Shown here piece by piece: positions 1-6,618 of a stretch of DNA of 7,486 nt. The notes under the pieces were generated by a model. That model was not told the DNA's origin. It did not search any database and worked only from the letters and a program-made list of their open reading frames with translations. Every line of letters begins with the position of its first letter. The first letter of the stretch is position 1. Origin of the DNA: Rhodospirillaceae bacterium. GTDB taxonomy: Bacteria > Pseudomonadota > Alphaproteobacteria > SP197. A program made the translations under genes and the position numbers. Location: assembly GCA_018700655.1 (NCBI GenBank), contig JABIUG010000526.1, positions 1 to 7,486 on the forward strand. The letters are read 5' to 3'.

Positions 1-362
1 ATGATGACCGCACCGGCCTGGCGCAGGGCGGCAACGCAGGAGGCATCTTGTCCCGGGGTGCGTCCGGCATGGAGTACTGAGCCGTCTTCGGTCGGCATGT
101 CCTTGGTGTCGAAGATATCCTTCACGCCGATCGGCACGCCGTGCAGCGGGCCGATGTCGCGCCCGGTCCGGCGCTGGCCATCGGCATCGCGGGCCTGCTT
201 GCGGGCATGTTCCGGGTCGAGATGGGCCCAGGCCTGGACGTCGAACTCAAGCGTGGTGATACGGTCGAGGCAGGCATTGACCAGGTCAAGTGAAGTAATT
301 CTGCCGTCGCGAATCGCTTTCGCTGCGTCAACCAGGCCAAGCCCTGCGAGATCGTCTGCCAT
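1..362 (-). CDS. Amidase signature family enzyme, N-terminal part (cut by window edge)
   Basis: The reading frame gives 120 residues of the amidase signature family (GatA-like hydrolases that cleave a carbon-nitrogen amide bond with a Ser-cisSer-Lys triad). Visible are the N-terminal helical segment and the hallmark GPLHGVPIGVKDIFDT at about residues 71-86, where Lys81 is the expected catalytic lysine. The glycine/serine-rich segment with the two serines lies beyond the left edge, so activity cannot be judged. The ATG shares one base with the dctM stop codon (TGATG). No good Shine-Dalgarno sequence precedes it, so translation probably depends on coupling to dctM. Position as last visible gene of a TRAP operon suggests it hydrolyses an imported amide or a derivative. 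That is inference. It is unlikely to be the tRNA amidotransferase subunit itself, since gatC and gatB are not adjacent here. Confidence 0.9.
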   Translation of the reverse strand, partial: MADDLAGLGLVDAAKAIRDGRITSLDLVNACLDRITTLEFDVQAWAHLDPEHARKQARDADGQRRTGRDIGPLHGVPIGVKDIFDTKDMPTEDGSVLHAGRTPGQDASCVAALRQAGAVI

Positions 363-1705
363 CAGCCGAAGAAGTAAACCGGCAGCCAGAGCGCCAGTCC
401 CGGGTAGAGGTAGAGCATGAACATGGCGACGAAGACCATCATCAGGAATGGCATTACGCCGCGGAAGATGTTCATTAATTGAACATAGAGCGGCGCAACG
501 CCCTTCAGGTAATACGCAGCCATTGCCATGGGCGGTGTCAGGAACGAGGTCTGCAGATTCAGCGCCACCAGGATGCCGAAAAACAGCGGGTCGTCATCAA
601 AGATCGAGAGCATTGGCAGGAAGATCGGAACAAAGATGATGATCTCGCTCCATTCCAAAGGCCAGCCCAGCAGGAAGATGATGAGCTGAGCCAGGGTCAG
701 GAACATGATGGGCGAGAGTTCTATCGCCAGAACCCAATGCTCGATCAGCTTGTGGCCGCCGAGATAGGAAAAGACCGAGGCAAAGGTCCACGAGCCGACG
801 AACAGCCAGCACACCATGGCCGAGGTGCGCGCTGTCAGGAAAACGGCCTCCTTGAGGCGCTTCCAGGTCAGTGCGCGGTAGCAGGCTGCCAGCACAAGCG
901 CGCCGAACGAGCCGACACCGGCGGCTTCGGCTGGTGTTGCAATGCCGGCCAGGATTGCGCCCAGGACGGAAAGGATCAGAAGTGCCAGCGGCACGAACGA
1001 AGTCACGACCAGAACGATGATCTTGCCCAGCGGTGGCACGCTCTCTTCGGGTGGCTTTGGCGCCAGTCTGGGATTGAAGTAGGCGCGACCGATGACATAG
1101 GCCATGTAGAGCCCGGCCAGCATGAAACCAGGCAGGATCGCCGCAGCATAGAGCCGGACCGGAGAGACCTGCGCGATTGCGGCATAAACGATCAGCATGA
1201 TGCTGGGCGGAATCAGGATGCCCAGGCAGCCACCGGCACAGATCACGCCGGCCGCGAACTTCTCGTCATAACCGGCACGCAGCATGGCCGGGAAGGCGAG
1301 CAGGCCCATCAGGGTTACCACTGCCCCAACAATACCGGTCGCTGTCGCAAAGAGAGCACAGGTCGCCAGCGCCGCCACGGCCATGGATCCAGGCAAGTGG
1401 CGCGCAGCCATCTGAAGGCGGAAAAACAGGCGATTTACGATGTTGGCGCGTTCGACCACGTAACCCATGAACAGGAAGAGCGGCACCGCGACCAGAACCT
1501 CGTTCGACATCACCGAATAGGTGTTCTGGACGAAGAGGTCGAAGATGTTGTTGTCAAAGATATGGTCCATGCGCTCGGGGCGCAGGTACGCGTAATAACC
1601 AAAGCCCAGGCCCATCGCGATCAACGTGAAGGCGATCGGAAATCCCATCAGAACGATGATGATGAAGAGCGCCAGCATCATGATCGCGATCTGTGGATCG
1701 GTCAT
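362..1705 (-). CDS. dctM: TRAP transporter large permease subunit (DctM)
   Basis: This 447-residue, very hydrophobic protein is the large membrane subunit of a tripartite ATP-independent periplasmic (TRAP) transporter, which performs ion-gradient-driven solute uptake across the inner membrane. Length and pattern are typical of DctM, with many long hydrophobic helices throughout. The conserved loop GILIPPSIM is at about residues 162-170. A second hairpin-like segment near the C-terminus, FLTPPMAMAAYYLKG, has the form I associate with TRAP systems using TakP-type binding proteins. The start ATG overlaps the dctQ stop codon by 4 bases (ATGA) and is preceded about 7 bases upstream by an AAGGGAG ribosome binding site. 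The stop overlaps the amidase start. No frameshift or missing region is seen. Substrate cannot be read from this subunit. Confidence 0.96.
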   Translation of the reverse strand: MTDPQIAIMMLALFIIIVLMGFPIAFTLIAMGLGFGYYAYLRPERMDHIFDNNIFDLFVQNTYSVMSNEVLVAVPLFLFMGYVVERANIVNRLFFRLQMAARHLPGSMAVAALATCALFATATGIVGAVVTLMGLLAFPAMLRAGYDEKFAAGVICAGGCLGILIPPSIMLIVYAAIAQVSPVRLYAAAILPGFMLAGLYMAYVIGRAYFNPRLAPKPPEESVPPLGKIIVLVVTSFVPLALLILSVLGAILAGIATPAEAAGVGSFGALVLAACYRALTWKRLKEAVFLTARTSAMVCWLFVGSWTFASVFSYLGGHKLIEHWVLAIELSPIMFLTLAQLIIFLLGWPLEWSEIIIFVPIFLPMLSIFDDDPLFFGILVALNLQTSFLTPPMAMAAYYLKGVAPLYVQLMNIFRGVMPFLMMVFVAMFMLYLYPGLALWLPVYFFG

Positions 1706-2325
1706 GACTGCGTCTCCCTTGTCTCAAGGGTGTTGGCCGCATCATCCTGGCCGATGGCGTGCAGATCCTGGGCCTCGTTCATCAGCATGATCTCGGTCTC
1801 TTCGACATGGGCCATGCGTTCGGGCCAGACGCCGGTGCGAATGCAGCGGACACAGCGCACGACTTCGGAAATGCCCTGCAGGAACAGGATCGCGCCCGCA
1901 ACCGGGATCAGGGTCTTGAAAAAGTAGATCTGGATCTGGGCTGGGCTGTTCCAGCTGTATTTCCGGTAGCCCCAGGAATCGGCAGCGTAGTCCGCGCCGT
2001 ACCAGACCAGCGCAATCGCGCCTGGAAAGAAGAAGATGATGTAGAGAAAGAGGTCGACGCCGGCCTGCCATTTGGTCGGCAACAGGCGGTGGATCACGTC
2101 ACCGCGGACGTGGCCGTTGCGCGACAGCGTGTAGGCGCCAGCCATCATGAAGAGCGCGCCATACATCTGGACGCTCATGTCGAAGGCCCAGGCGGTCGGG
2201 TGATTAAAGACGTAACGCGACACGACTTCGTAAACAGTCGCGAAGGTCAGAACCAGGATACACCAGGCAAAGGCTTTGCCGACCCAGGTCGATAGCCTGT
2301 CGATGGCATAGAGCGAACGAATCAT
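1702..2325 (-). CDS. dctQ: TRAP transporter small permease subunit (DctQ)
   Basis: This 207-residue membrane protein has the DctQ layout: about four hydrophobic segments (roughly residues 17-39, 50-67, 90-112 and 135-157). The family signature is E33-x-x-S-R-Y-x-F, followed by a proline- and tryptophan-containing loop (NHPTAW) and the HVRGD turn at 72-76. DctQ pairs with DctM to form the membrane part of the TRAP transporter. The C-terminal 45 or so residues form a polar, acidic cytoplasmic tail (several Glu/Asp), somewhat longer than in minimal DctQ proteins. The gene starts 78 bases after dctP with only a weak ribosome binding site, and its TGA overlaps the dctM ATG. The tail could be lineage-specific; I do not recognise a domain in it. 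Confidence 0.95.
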   Translation of the reverse strand: MIRSLYAIDRLSTWVGKAFAWCILVLTFATVYEVVSRYVFNHPTAWAFDMSVQMYGALFMMAGAYTLSRNGHVRGDVIHRLLPTKWQAGVDLFLYIIFFFPGAIALVWYGADYAADSWGYRKYSWNSPAQIQIYFFKTLIPVAGAILFLQGISEVVRCVRCIRTGVWPERMAHVEETEIMLMNEAQDLHAIGQDDAANTLETRETQS

Positions 2326-2357
2326 CGCGCCTGTTGTTCCAGGTTTTAAGATAGGTA

Positions 2358-2381
2358 GGGGCGGTACACATGCACCGCCCC
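2358..2381 (-). promoter_or_regulatory. GC-rich intercistronic stem-loop between dctP and dctQ
   Basis: The 78-base gap between dctP and dctQ holds a perfect 8-bp inverted repeat, GGGGCGGT (2358-2365) and ACCGCCCC (2374-2381), with an 8-base loop. In the transcript it begins 22 bases after the dctP stop codon. It is followed by a mixed A/T-rich stretch rather than a clean U-tract, so it is not a canonical intrinsic terminator. Stem-loops after binding-protein genes are known in transport operons (malE-malF is the classic case) and help keep the binding protein in excess over the permease. That role here is inferred from position. Confidence 0.6.
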
Positions 2382-2403
2382 GGACCGATCAGATTGCTCG
2401 AAC

Positions 2404-3528
2404 TCAGAGATCGCCGAAGTAGTGACGATAGGCACCGGCATAGTCGGGCGCATTGTTGAGTTCGTAGGCGCCAACACGTTGGGCCCACATCTTCTGTGAG
2501 TCGACGACCTTGGCGAAATAGGGGTCGTCCATGAATTCGACGAGAACGGTATCCCAGGCCACAAGCTGTGCGGCCATGATCTCGTCGGGTGTACGGTAGA
2601 CGTTCACGCCAAATTCCTGCTTGAGAGCGATCAGGTCGTTCGAGTAACGATCCTGATACTTCCAGGACATGTCAGCCGAAGCGGACTCGGAGGCATACTG
2701 AAGGATCGCGCGCTGGGTATCATCGAGCTCCCAGAAGACGTCCTTGTTGAAGATGATCTCGAAGGTCTCCTGCGACTGATGGAAGCTCGCAAGGTGATAG
2801 TGCTTCGAGACATCCTGCATGCCGAAGTCCTTGTCGGACGTCGGTTTGTTGAACTCGGCTGCGTCAATCAGGCCACGCTCCATGGCGGGCTGAATTTCAC
2901 CACCGGGCAGCTGAACGACCGACATGCCCATTTCCTGGAGCACGTTCGCGGCAAGGCCGACGGTGCGATATTTCAGGCCGTTGAGCTGATCGACACTGGT
3001 CATCTGCTCCTGGAACCAGCCAAAGGGCTGGGCCGGCATCGGACCGGAGAAATAACCCTCGACGTCGAGGCCGAGAATGTCGTGGAGCAACTCGTCATAA
3101 AGCGCCTGGCCACCACCGTACTTGATCCAGCCCAGAAGCTGGTTGGCTGACCAGCCCCAGCAAGGGCCGGTGCCGAACAGCGAGGCTGCCGGGTTTTTCG
3201 AATACCAGTAGGCGGTCACGAGATGGGCTGCATCCAGCACGCCGTTGGAAACGGCGGTCTGCATTTCGGCCGTTTTCACGACCGCGTCGACATCGAGATA
3301 GTCGATTCGCAACGAACCGCCCGACATCTGGTTGACGCGCTCGACATAATCGAGAGCAAATTCCTTGAAGATGCCGCTGCCCCAGGCGCCCTACATCTTG
3401 ATGACAATGGTGTCCTGCGCGCGCGCGACATTCGGAGCGGCAACCGCGGCGGCTGCACCAACGGCGGCGGCGCCGCCACCTTTGAGGAATTTCCGGCGGC
3501 TGGCCGCCTTGTTCTGCGAACAGGACAT
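2404..3528 (-). pseudogene. dctP: TRAP transporter substrate-binding protein (DctP, TakP-like) interrupted by an in-frame amber codon
   Basis: Read through from ATG 3528, the frame encodes 374 codons of a periplasmic TRAP solute-binding protein, interrupted only at codon 46 (TAG). Codons 1-37 form a twin-arginine signal peptide: S10-R11-R12-K13-F14-L15-K16, an Ala/Gly-rich hydrophobic core and an ARA cleavage site before Gln38. After the stop the frame continues without a shift to TGA at 2406-2404. It shows family features: the substrate-carboxylate arginine in LKYRT (Arg188), LPGGEIQPAMERG, and IDAAEF (Glu225), where TakP proteins usually have Glu-Trp. TakP-like proteins bind 2-oxoacids or other carboxylates. 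The start has an excellent ribosome site. The first internal start (ATG 3327, codon 68) has no good ribosome site and would give a protein without signal peptide or first strand. The gene may be a recent pseudogene, a sequencing error or a readthrough case. Confidence 0.88.
3391..3393 (-). other. In-frame TAG codon inside dctP
   Basis: The plus strand reads CTA here, giving TAG as codon 46 of dctP, between IVIKM and GAWGSGIF. A single C-to-T transition from CAG (Gln) is the simplest origin, and TGG (Trp) is also one step away. The frame is conserved on both sides. The ClC gene in this window ends with TAG, which argues against a reassigned amber codon. Confidence 0.9.
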
Positions 3529-3533
3529 GCCTT

Positions 3534-3538
3534 CCTCC
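3534..3538 (-). promoter_or_regulatory. Strong ribosome binding site of dctP
   Basis: The minus strand reads AGGGAGGAAGGC directly before ATG 3528. The GGAGG core lies 5 bases from the start. This fixes the start at 3528, ahead of the amber codon, and shows that the signal-peptide part is the genuine beginning of dctP. Confidence 0.75.
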
Positions 3539-3560
3539 CTGAAACGAAATGGACCCGTGA

Positions 3561-3575
3561 AACTGAATTTCAGTT
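3561..3575. promoter_or_regulatory. Perfect 15-base palindrome in the divergent dctP / oxidoreductase intergenic region, candidate operator
   Basis: AACTGAA (3561-3567) and TTCAGTT (3569-3575) are exact reverse complements around a single T. The site is 33 bases upstream of the dctP start and 118 bases upstream of the preferred oxidoreductase start. It is A/T-rich against a GC-rich background and sits where a regulator of the TRAP operon could bind. The rest of the 164-base region (3529-3692) holds two TTGACG hexamers on the minus strand (3642-3637 and 3616-3611) without convincing -10 partners, and a small CCAG-A-CTGG palindrome at 3587-3595. No regulator gene is present in the window, so the binding protein is unknown. 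Confidence 0.45.
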
Positions 3576-3692
3576 GGTTCTTCTGACCAGACTGGCTGAT
3601 GAGAGTTTTACGTCAATTGCTGGCATGTCACAACAGCGTCAACGGGTGCTATGACGGGTTTCACGCAGCCCGTGAATCGGGGAAAAACGAGC

Positions 3693-4808
3693 ATGGAATC
3701 TGTCGAAACGGTTGTTGTTGGTGCCGGGGTGGTCGGTTTGGCCATTGCCAGGGCTTTGGCCTTGTCTGGCCGTGAAGTCATCGTGCTGGAGGCTGCCGAG
3801 GCTTTCGGTACGGCGACGTCGTCGCGCAACAGCGAAGTCATTCACGCTGGAATCTATTACCCCACCGGAAGCCTGAAGGCCCGATTGTGTGTCGCTGGAA
3901 AGTGGATGCTCTATGAGTTCTGCGTGAGTCATGGCGTCGATTTCACACGGTTCGGCAAGCTGATCGTTGCGACCGAGCAATCGGAGCTCGAAATACTCGA
4001 TGGCCTCAAGGCAAAGGCAGCCGAGAATGGTGTCGAAGATCTGATCCGCCTCGATGCTGCCGAAGTCGCCGCGCGCGAGCCCGAGCTGCGCGCTGCGGGC
4101 GCTCTTTTGTCACCCTCGACCGGCGTGGTCGACAGCCATGGGCTGATGACCGCCTATCTGGGCGATGCAGAGGCGGCTGGCGCCATGCTGGCGTTACATG
4201 CGCCGGTCGAGAGCGGGGAAGTCAGAAACAGCGGTATCGCGCTTCAGGTTGGCGGTGAAATGCCGATGACGCTTTATGCACGCGAGGTTATCAATGCCGC
4301 CGGTCTCGGCGCACCTGTTCTGGGTAAAGCCATGGCGGGTCTTGATCCAGAGCATGTGCCCGAGCGTTACATGGCCAAAGGCAATTACTACACGCTTTCT
4401 GGCCGGTCGCCGTTCTCCAGCCTGATCTATCCGGTGCCGATGAAGGCCGGTCTGGGGGTTCACGTCACGCTCGATCTGGGTGGCCAGTGCCGCTTTGGCC
4501 CTGATGTCGAGTGGGTCGACGAGATCGATTACGAAGTTGATCCCGCGCGTGCCGACGTTTTCTATGAGGCTGTTCGCCGCTACTGGCCTGGTCTGCAGGA
4601 TGGGGCGCTTCAGCCCGGCTACAGCGGTATCCGGCCCAAGCTGCAACTTCCCGGCGGTGCCGCAACCGATTTCATGATCGAAGGTCCCGGGGACCATGGC
4701 GTGCCAGGGCTGGTCAATCTGTTTGGTATCGAATCGCCCGGACTGACTTCGTCGCTCGCGATTGCCGAAGTGGTGCGTCGAAAGCTGGATGATGTTGTGA
4801 CAAGTTGA
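3693..4808 (+). CDS. FAD-dependent oxidoreductase, L-2-hydroxyglutarate oxidase/dehydrogenase-like (DAO superfamily)
   Basis: This 371-residue protein has an N-terminal FAD-binding Rossmann fold: GAGVVG at residues 10-15 and Glu33 ending the second strand (VLEAAE), the usual FAD-ribose ligand. The segment SSRNSEVIHAGIYYPTGSLKA (43-63) closely resembles the signature of L-2-hydroxyglutarate dehydrogenases/oxidases. YSGIRPKL (310-317) and the closing FAD-contact segment GIESPGLTSSLAIAE (345-359) complete the pattern, and the length fits. Such enzymes oxidise an L-2-hydroxyacid to the 2-oxoacid with FAD, but this branch contains proteins of other specificity, so the substrate is uncertain. I prefer ATG 3693, which has GGGGA about 9 bases upstream and puts the Rossmann strand right after the start. 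ATG 3651 would add 14 polar residues. The gene diverges from the TRAP operon and may act on a substrate it imports. Confidence 0.9.
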   Translation: MESVETVVVGAGVVGLAIARALALSGREVIVLEAAEAFGTATSSRNSEVIHAGIYYPTGSLKARLCVAGKWMLYEFCVSHGVDFTRFGKLIVATEQSELEILDGLKAKAAENGVEDLIRLDAAEVAAREPELRAAGALLSPSTGVVDSHGLMTAYLGDAEAAGAMLALHAPVESGEVRNSGIALQVGGEMPMTLYAREVINAAGLGAPVLGKAMAGLDPEHVPERYMAKGNYYTLSGRSPFSSLIYPVPMKAGLGVHVTLDLGGQCRFGPDVEWVDEIDYEVDPARADVFYEAVRRYWPGLQDGALQPGYSGIRPKLQLPGGAATDFMIEGPGDHGVPGLVNLFGIESPGLTSSLAIAEVVRRKLDDVVTS

Positions 4809-4854
4809 TCGAGCGTTAATGCCCGTCGGCTGTGCGGCAATGCCCGCGCGCAGG

Positions 4855-6525
4855 CTATTTGCCTTTGTGGTTGAGTTCCGAGTCCATCAGGCGGGCTGTG
4901 CGACGCGATGCCCGGGCGATTTCTTCTGCGCTGATCCAGCCGATGATATCGTTGATGTCCTGTCTTGCAGGGTGGTCCGTCACCAGAGCAATCGCAGCGT
5001 CGACATGTTCCATGGCTTTCAACACATCGACCAGACCCGCGCGTCGCTCGACCACGATATGGGCGATCGTGGTTTGGTCGGTCGGGTTGACCACCTTGAC
5101 GGTCCCGGCGTCGTTCACCACCTGGTAGGTGCGTGTGTCAGGCACGCCTTCACGCATGACATCGCCGGCGCGCCGGGCATGATCCATCGCGATCTGCAAG
5201 CCTTCGGGCACAACATGGCCGCGGCGCAACAGCTTGATCGTGTAGATGCTCTCGCCGACCACCATCTTGCGCGTCGTCCAGGATGTCGTGGCCGCGATCA
5301 GAACCAGCAGGATGGCATTGTAATCCCGTGTCATTTCGTAGGTCATGGCGATCGCTGTCAGCAGCGCGCCGGTCGTGCCGCTGATCGCTGCGGCCATGCC
5401 GGCAAGCGCGAAGGCCGTGATCGGCACGCCGATATCCCCGAACAGTGCCATCGAGACATGACCGAACATGGCGCCCAAGGCCGCACCCATGAAAAGCGAT
5501 GGTGAAAAGACGCCGCCCGATGCGCCCGACCCCAGGGTCAGGCAGGTCGCCAGAAGCTTGAGCGCAAACAGGATGAGCAGAAACCAGGGGTTGGCCAGAA
5601 CACCTTCGAGGACCTGCTCGATCGTCGCGTAACCGACGCCGGCGACATAGTAGTGACCGGCCAGTTGCTGCACTGCGTAAATCAGGACGCCCAGCAGCAA
5701 CATGCCGATCATGTGCTGGACGATGTAACCGCCGGGTATGGCCTCGAAGGCGTCTTCAGTCTTGTCGAGCGCCTTGATGAAGAGGCTGGACGCCAAGCCC
5801 ATGACGATGCCCAGCGGCACCATCAGCACCAAACCCCAGGGAGCGGCGGCATGGAGGTCGAAGACCTGCAACGTGGGTATGTTGAAGGCCGGTGTCATAC
5901 CTGCCGTCACACGTGTGATGTAGGCGCCAGCGACACAGGCGATGGCGACCGGCAACAGGGTTGTCGCATTGGTGGCGAGCAGCATCAGCTCGATCGCAAA
6001 CACCAAACCACCGAGCGGTGCATTGAACGCTGCGGCAATGCCTGCGCCTGCGCCGGCGGCAACTAGGGTGAGGCGTTGGCCGACCGGGAGCCTGATAATC
6101 TGGGCGAGGTTGGATCCCATGGCCGCGCCGATCTGGATGATCGGGCCTTCGCGTCCGGCTGAACCGCCCGAACCAATCGACAAGGCCGATGCCAGCGCCT
6201 TGACGACCACGACCTGGGGGCGGATTCGACCCTCATTGTAGTGGATTGCATCCATGACTTCGGGCACGCCGTGGCCTTTGGCCTCCGGGGCGAAGGTCTT
6301 GACCAGCCAGGCGACGAAGCCTGCGACAACGGCGGGCACCAGGATGATGCCCGGCCCCCAGGGGCTCTCGGCAATGAAGGCTGTGGGATCGAACGCAAAC
6401 GAGAAATCGCCGAGAAACAGGAGGTTCTGGAAGAACGCGATCAGAGAGCGAAAGAGCCATGCGCCCAGGCCGGCAATGATGCCGACCACGAGTGCCGCAA
6501 GGCTGACAATGACGATGCTGCGCAT
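4855..6525 (-). CDS. ClC-family anion channel/transporter with degenerate C-terminal CBS-like domain
   Basis: This 556-residue integral membrane protein of the voltage-gated chloride channel (ClC) family moves chloride or related anions across the inner membrane. Family motifs appear in order. GHGVP at 84-88 stands where GSGIP is usual, so the filter serine is His85. GREGP at 124-128 carries the gating glutamate, Glu126. GGVFSP is at 337-342, and Tyr428 (ESIYTIKLLRRG) matches the C-terminal pore tyrosine. At the position of the proton glutamate of E. coli ClcA (FIIEEM) the sequence is FAIELM, so Leu180 replaces it. Residues from about 450 onward form a soluble tail resembling a single weak CBS domain. 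ATG 6525 is preferred because the transmembrane domain begins there; the open frame continues upstream only as antisense of the rhodanese gene. ATG 6573 is a possible alternative. The stop is TAG. Confidence 0.93.
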   Translation of the reverse strand: MRSIVIVSLAALVVGIIAGLGAWLFRSLIAFFQNLLFLGDFSFAFDPTAFIAESPWGPGIILVPAVVAGFVAWLVKTFAPEAKGHGVPEVMDAIHYNEGRIRPQVVVVKALASALSIGSGGSAGREGPIIQIGAAMGSNLAQIIRLPVGQRLTLVAAGAGAGIAAAFNAPLGGLVFAIELMLLATNATTLLPVAIACVAGAYITRVTAGMTPAFNIPTLQVFDLHAAAPWGLVLMVPLGIVMGLASSLFIKALDKTEDAFEAIPGGYIVQHMIGMLLLGVLIYAVQQLAGHYYVAGVGYATIEQVLEGVLANPWFLLILFALKLLATCLTLGSGASGGVFSPSLFMGAALGAMFGHVSMALFGDIGVPITAFALAGMAAAISGTTGALLTAIAMTYEMTRDYNAILLVLIAATTSWTTRKMVVGESIYTIKLLRRGHVVPEGLQIAMDHARRAGDVMREGVPDTRTYQVVNDAGTVKVVNPTDQTTIAHIVVERRAGLVDVLKAMEHVDAAIALVTDHPARQDINDIIGWISAEEIARASRRTARLMDSELNHKGK

Positions 6526-6561
6526 GGTTCCGATCCAGATTTTGCGTTGCCCCGGTGGACA

Positions 6562-6590
6562 TTGCCCGATCATGCCTGCATGTCTATTAG
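6562..6590 (+). promoter_or_regulatory. Putative sigma-70-type promoter of the rhodanese gene
   Basis: TTGCCC (6562-6567) and TATTAG (6585-6590) are separated by 17 bases, the ideal spacing. Transcription would begin about 6597, giving a leader of roughly 22 bases that contains the GAGGAG ribosome site (6607-6612). The hexamers match consensus only in part, and there is no experimental support. Confidence 0.45.
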
Positions 6591-6603
6591 AGATCACATA
6601 GAC
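6582..6603. repeat. Inverted repeat with 10-base spacer over the rhodanese promoter, candidate operator
   Basis: GTCTAT (6582-6587) and ATAGAC (6598-6603) are exact reverse complements with 10 bases between. The left arm overlaps the putative -10 element and the right arm falls in the expected start-site region. A further short inverted repeat, CATGC-CT-GCATG, sits just upstream at 6571-6582 inside the promoter spacer. Six-base arms can arise by chance, so an operator role is tentative. Confidence 0.3.
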
Positions 6604-6618
6604 GACGAGGAGAATGCC

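Noticed and set aside
479..1927. A 482-codon open frame on the plus strand opposite dctM and part of dctQ
   Set aside because: It is antisense to two clear TRAP permease genes, is rich in Gln, His, Arg and Asp as expected from the complement of a hydrophobic protein, and has no recognisable domain or ribosome site.
3391..3393. Reassigned amber codon (for example pyrrolysine or a TAG-recoded genome)
   Set aside because: The ClC gene appears to end at a TAG (4857-4855) after a plausible polar tail. TRAP binding proteins are not known to use pyrrolysine, and no tRNA is visible. A later TAA twelve codons past the ClC stop means this cannot be excluded absolutely.
3611..3642. Two TTGACG hexamers on the minus strand as tandem -35 elements for dctP
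   Set aside because: Neither has a convincing -10 hexamer at 16-18 bases, so they are mentioned only as part of the intergenic description.
4809..4854. Terminator between the convergent oxidoreductase and ClC genes
   Set aside because: The 46 bases contain a short direct repeat (AATGCCCG twice) but no stable hairpin followed by a T-run on either strand.
4819..5505. A 228-codon plus-strand open frame opposite the ClC C-terminus
   Set aside because: It is a shadow of the ClC gene with His/Asp/Arg-rich composition and no family resemblance.
6241..6618. Upstream extension of the rhodanese reading frame
   Set aside because: It is antisense to the ClC N-terminal region and lacks a rhodanese-like pattern; ATG 6619 has an ideal ribosome site and a promoter just upstream.
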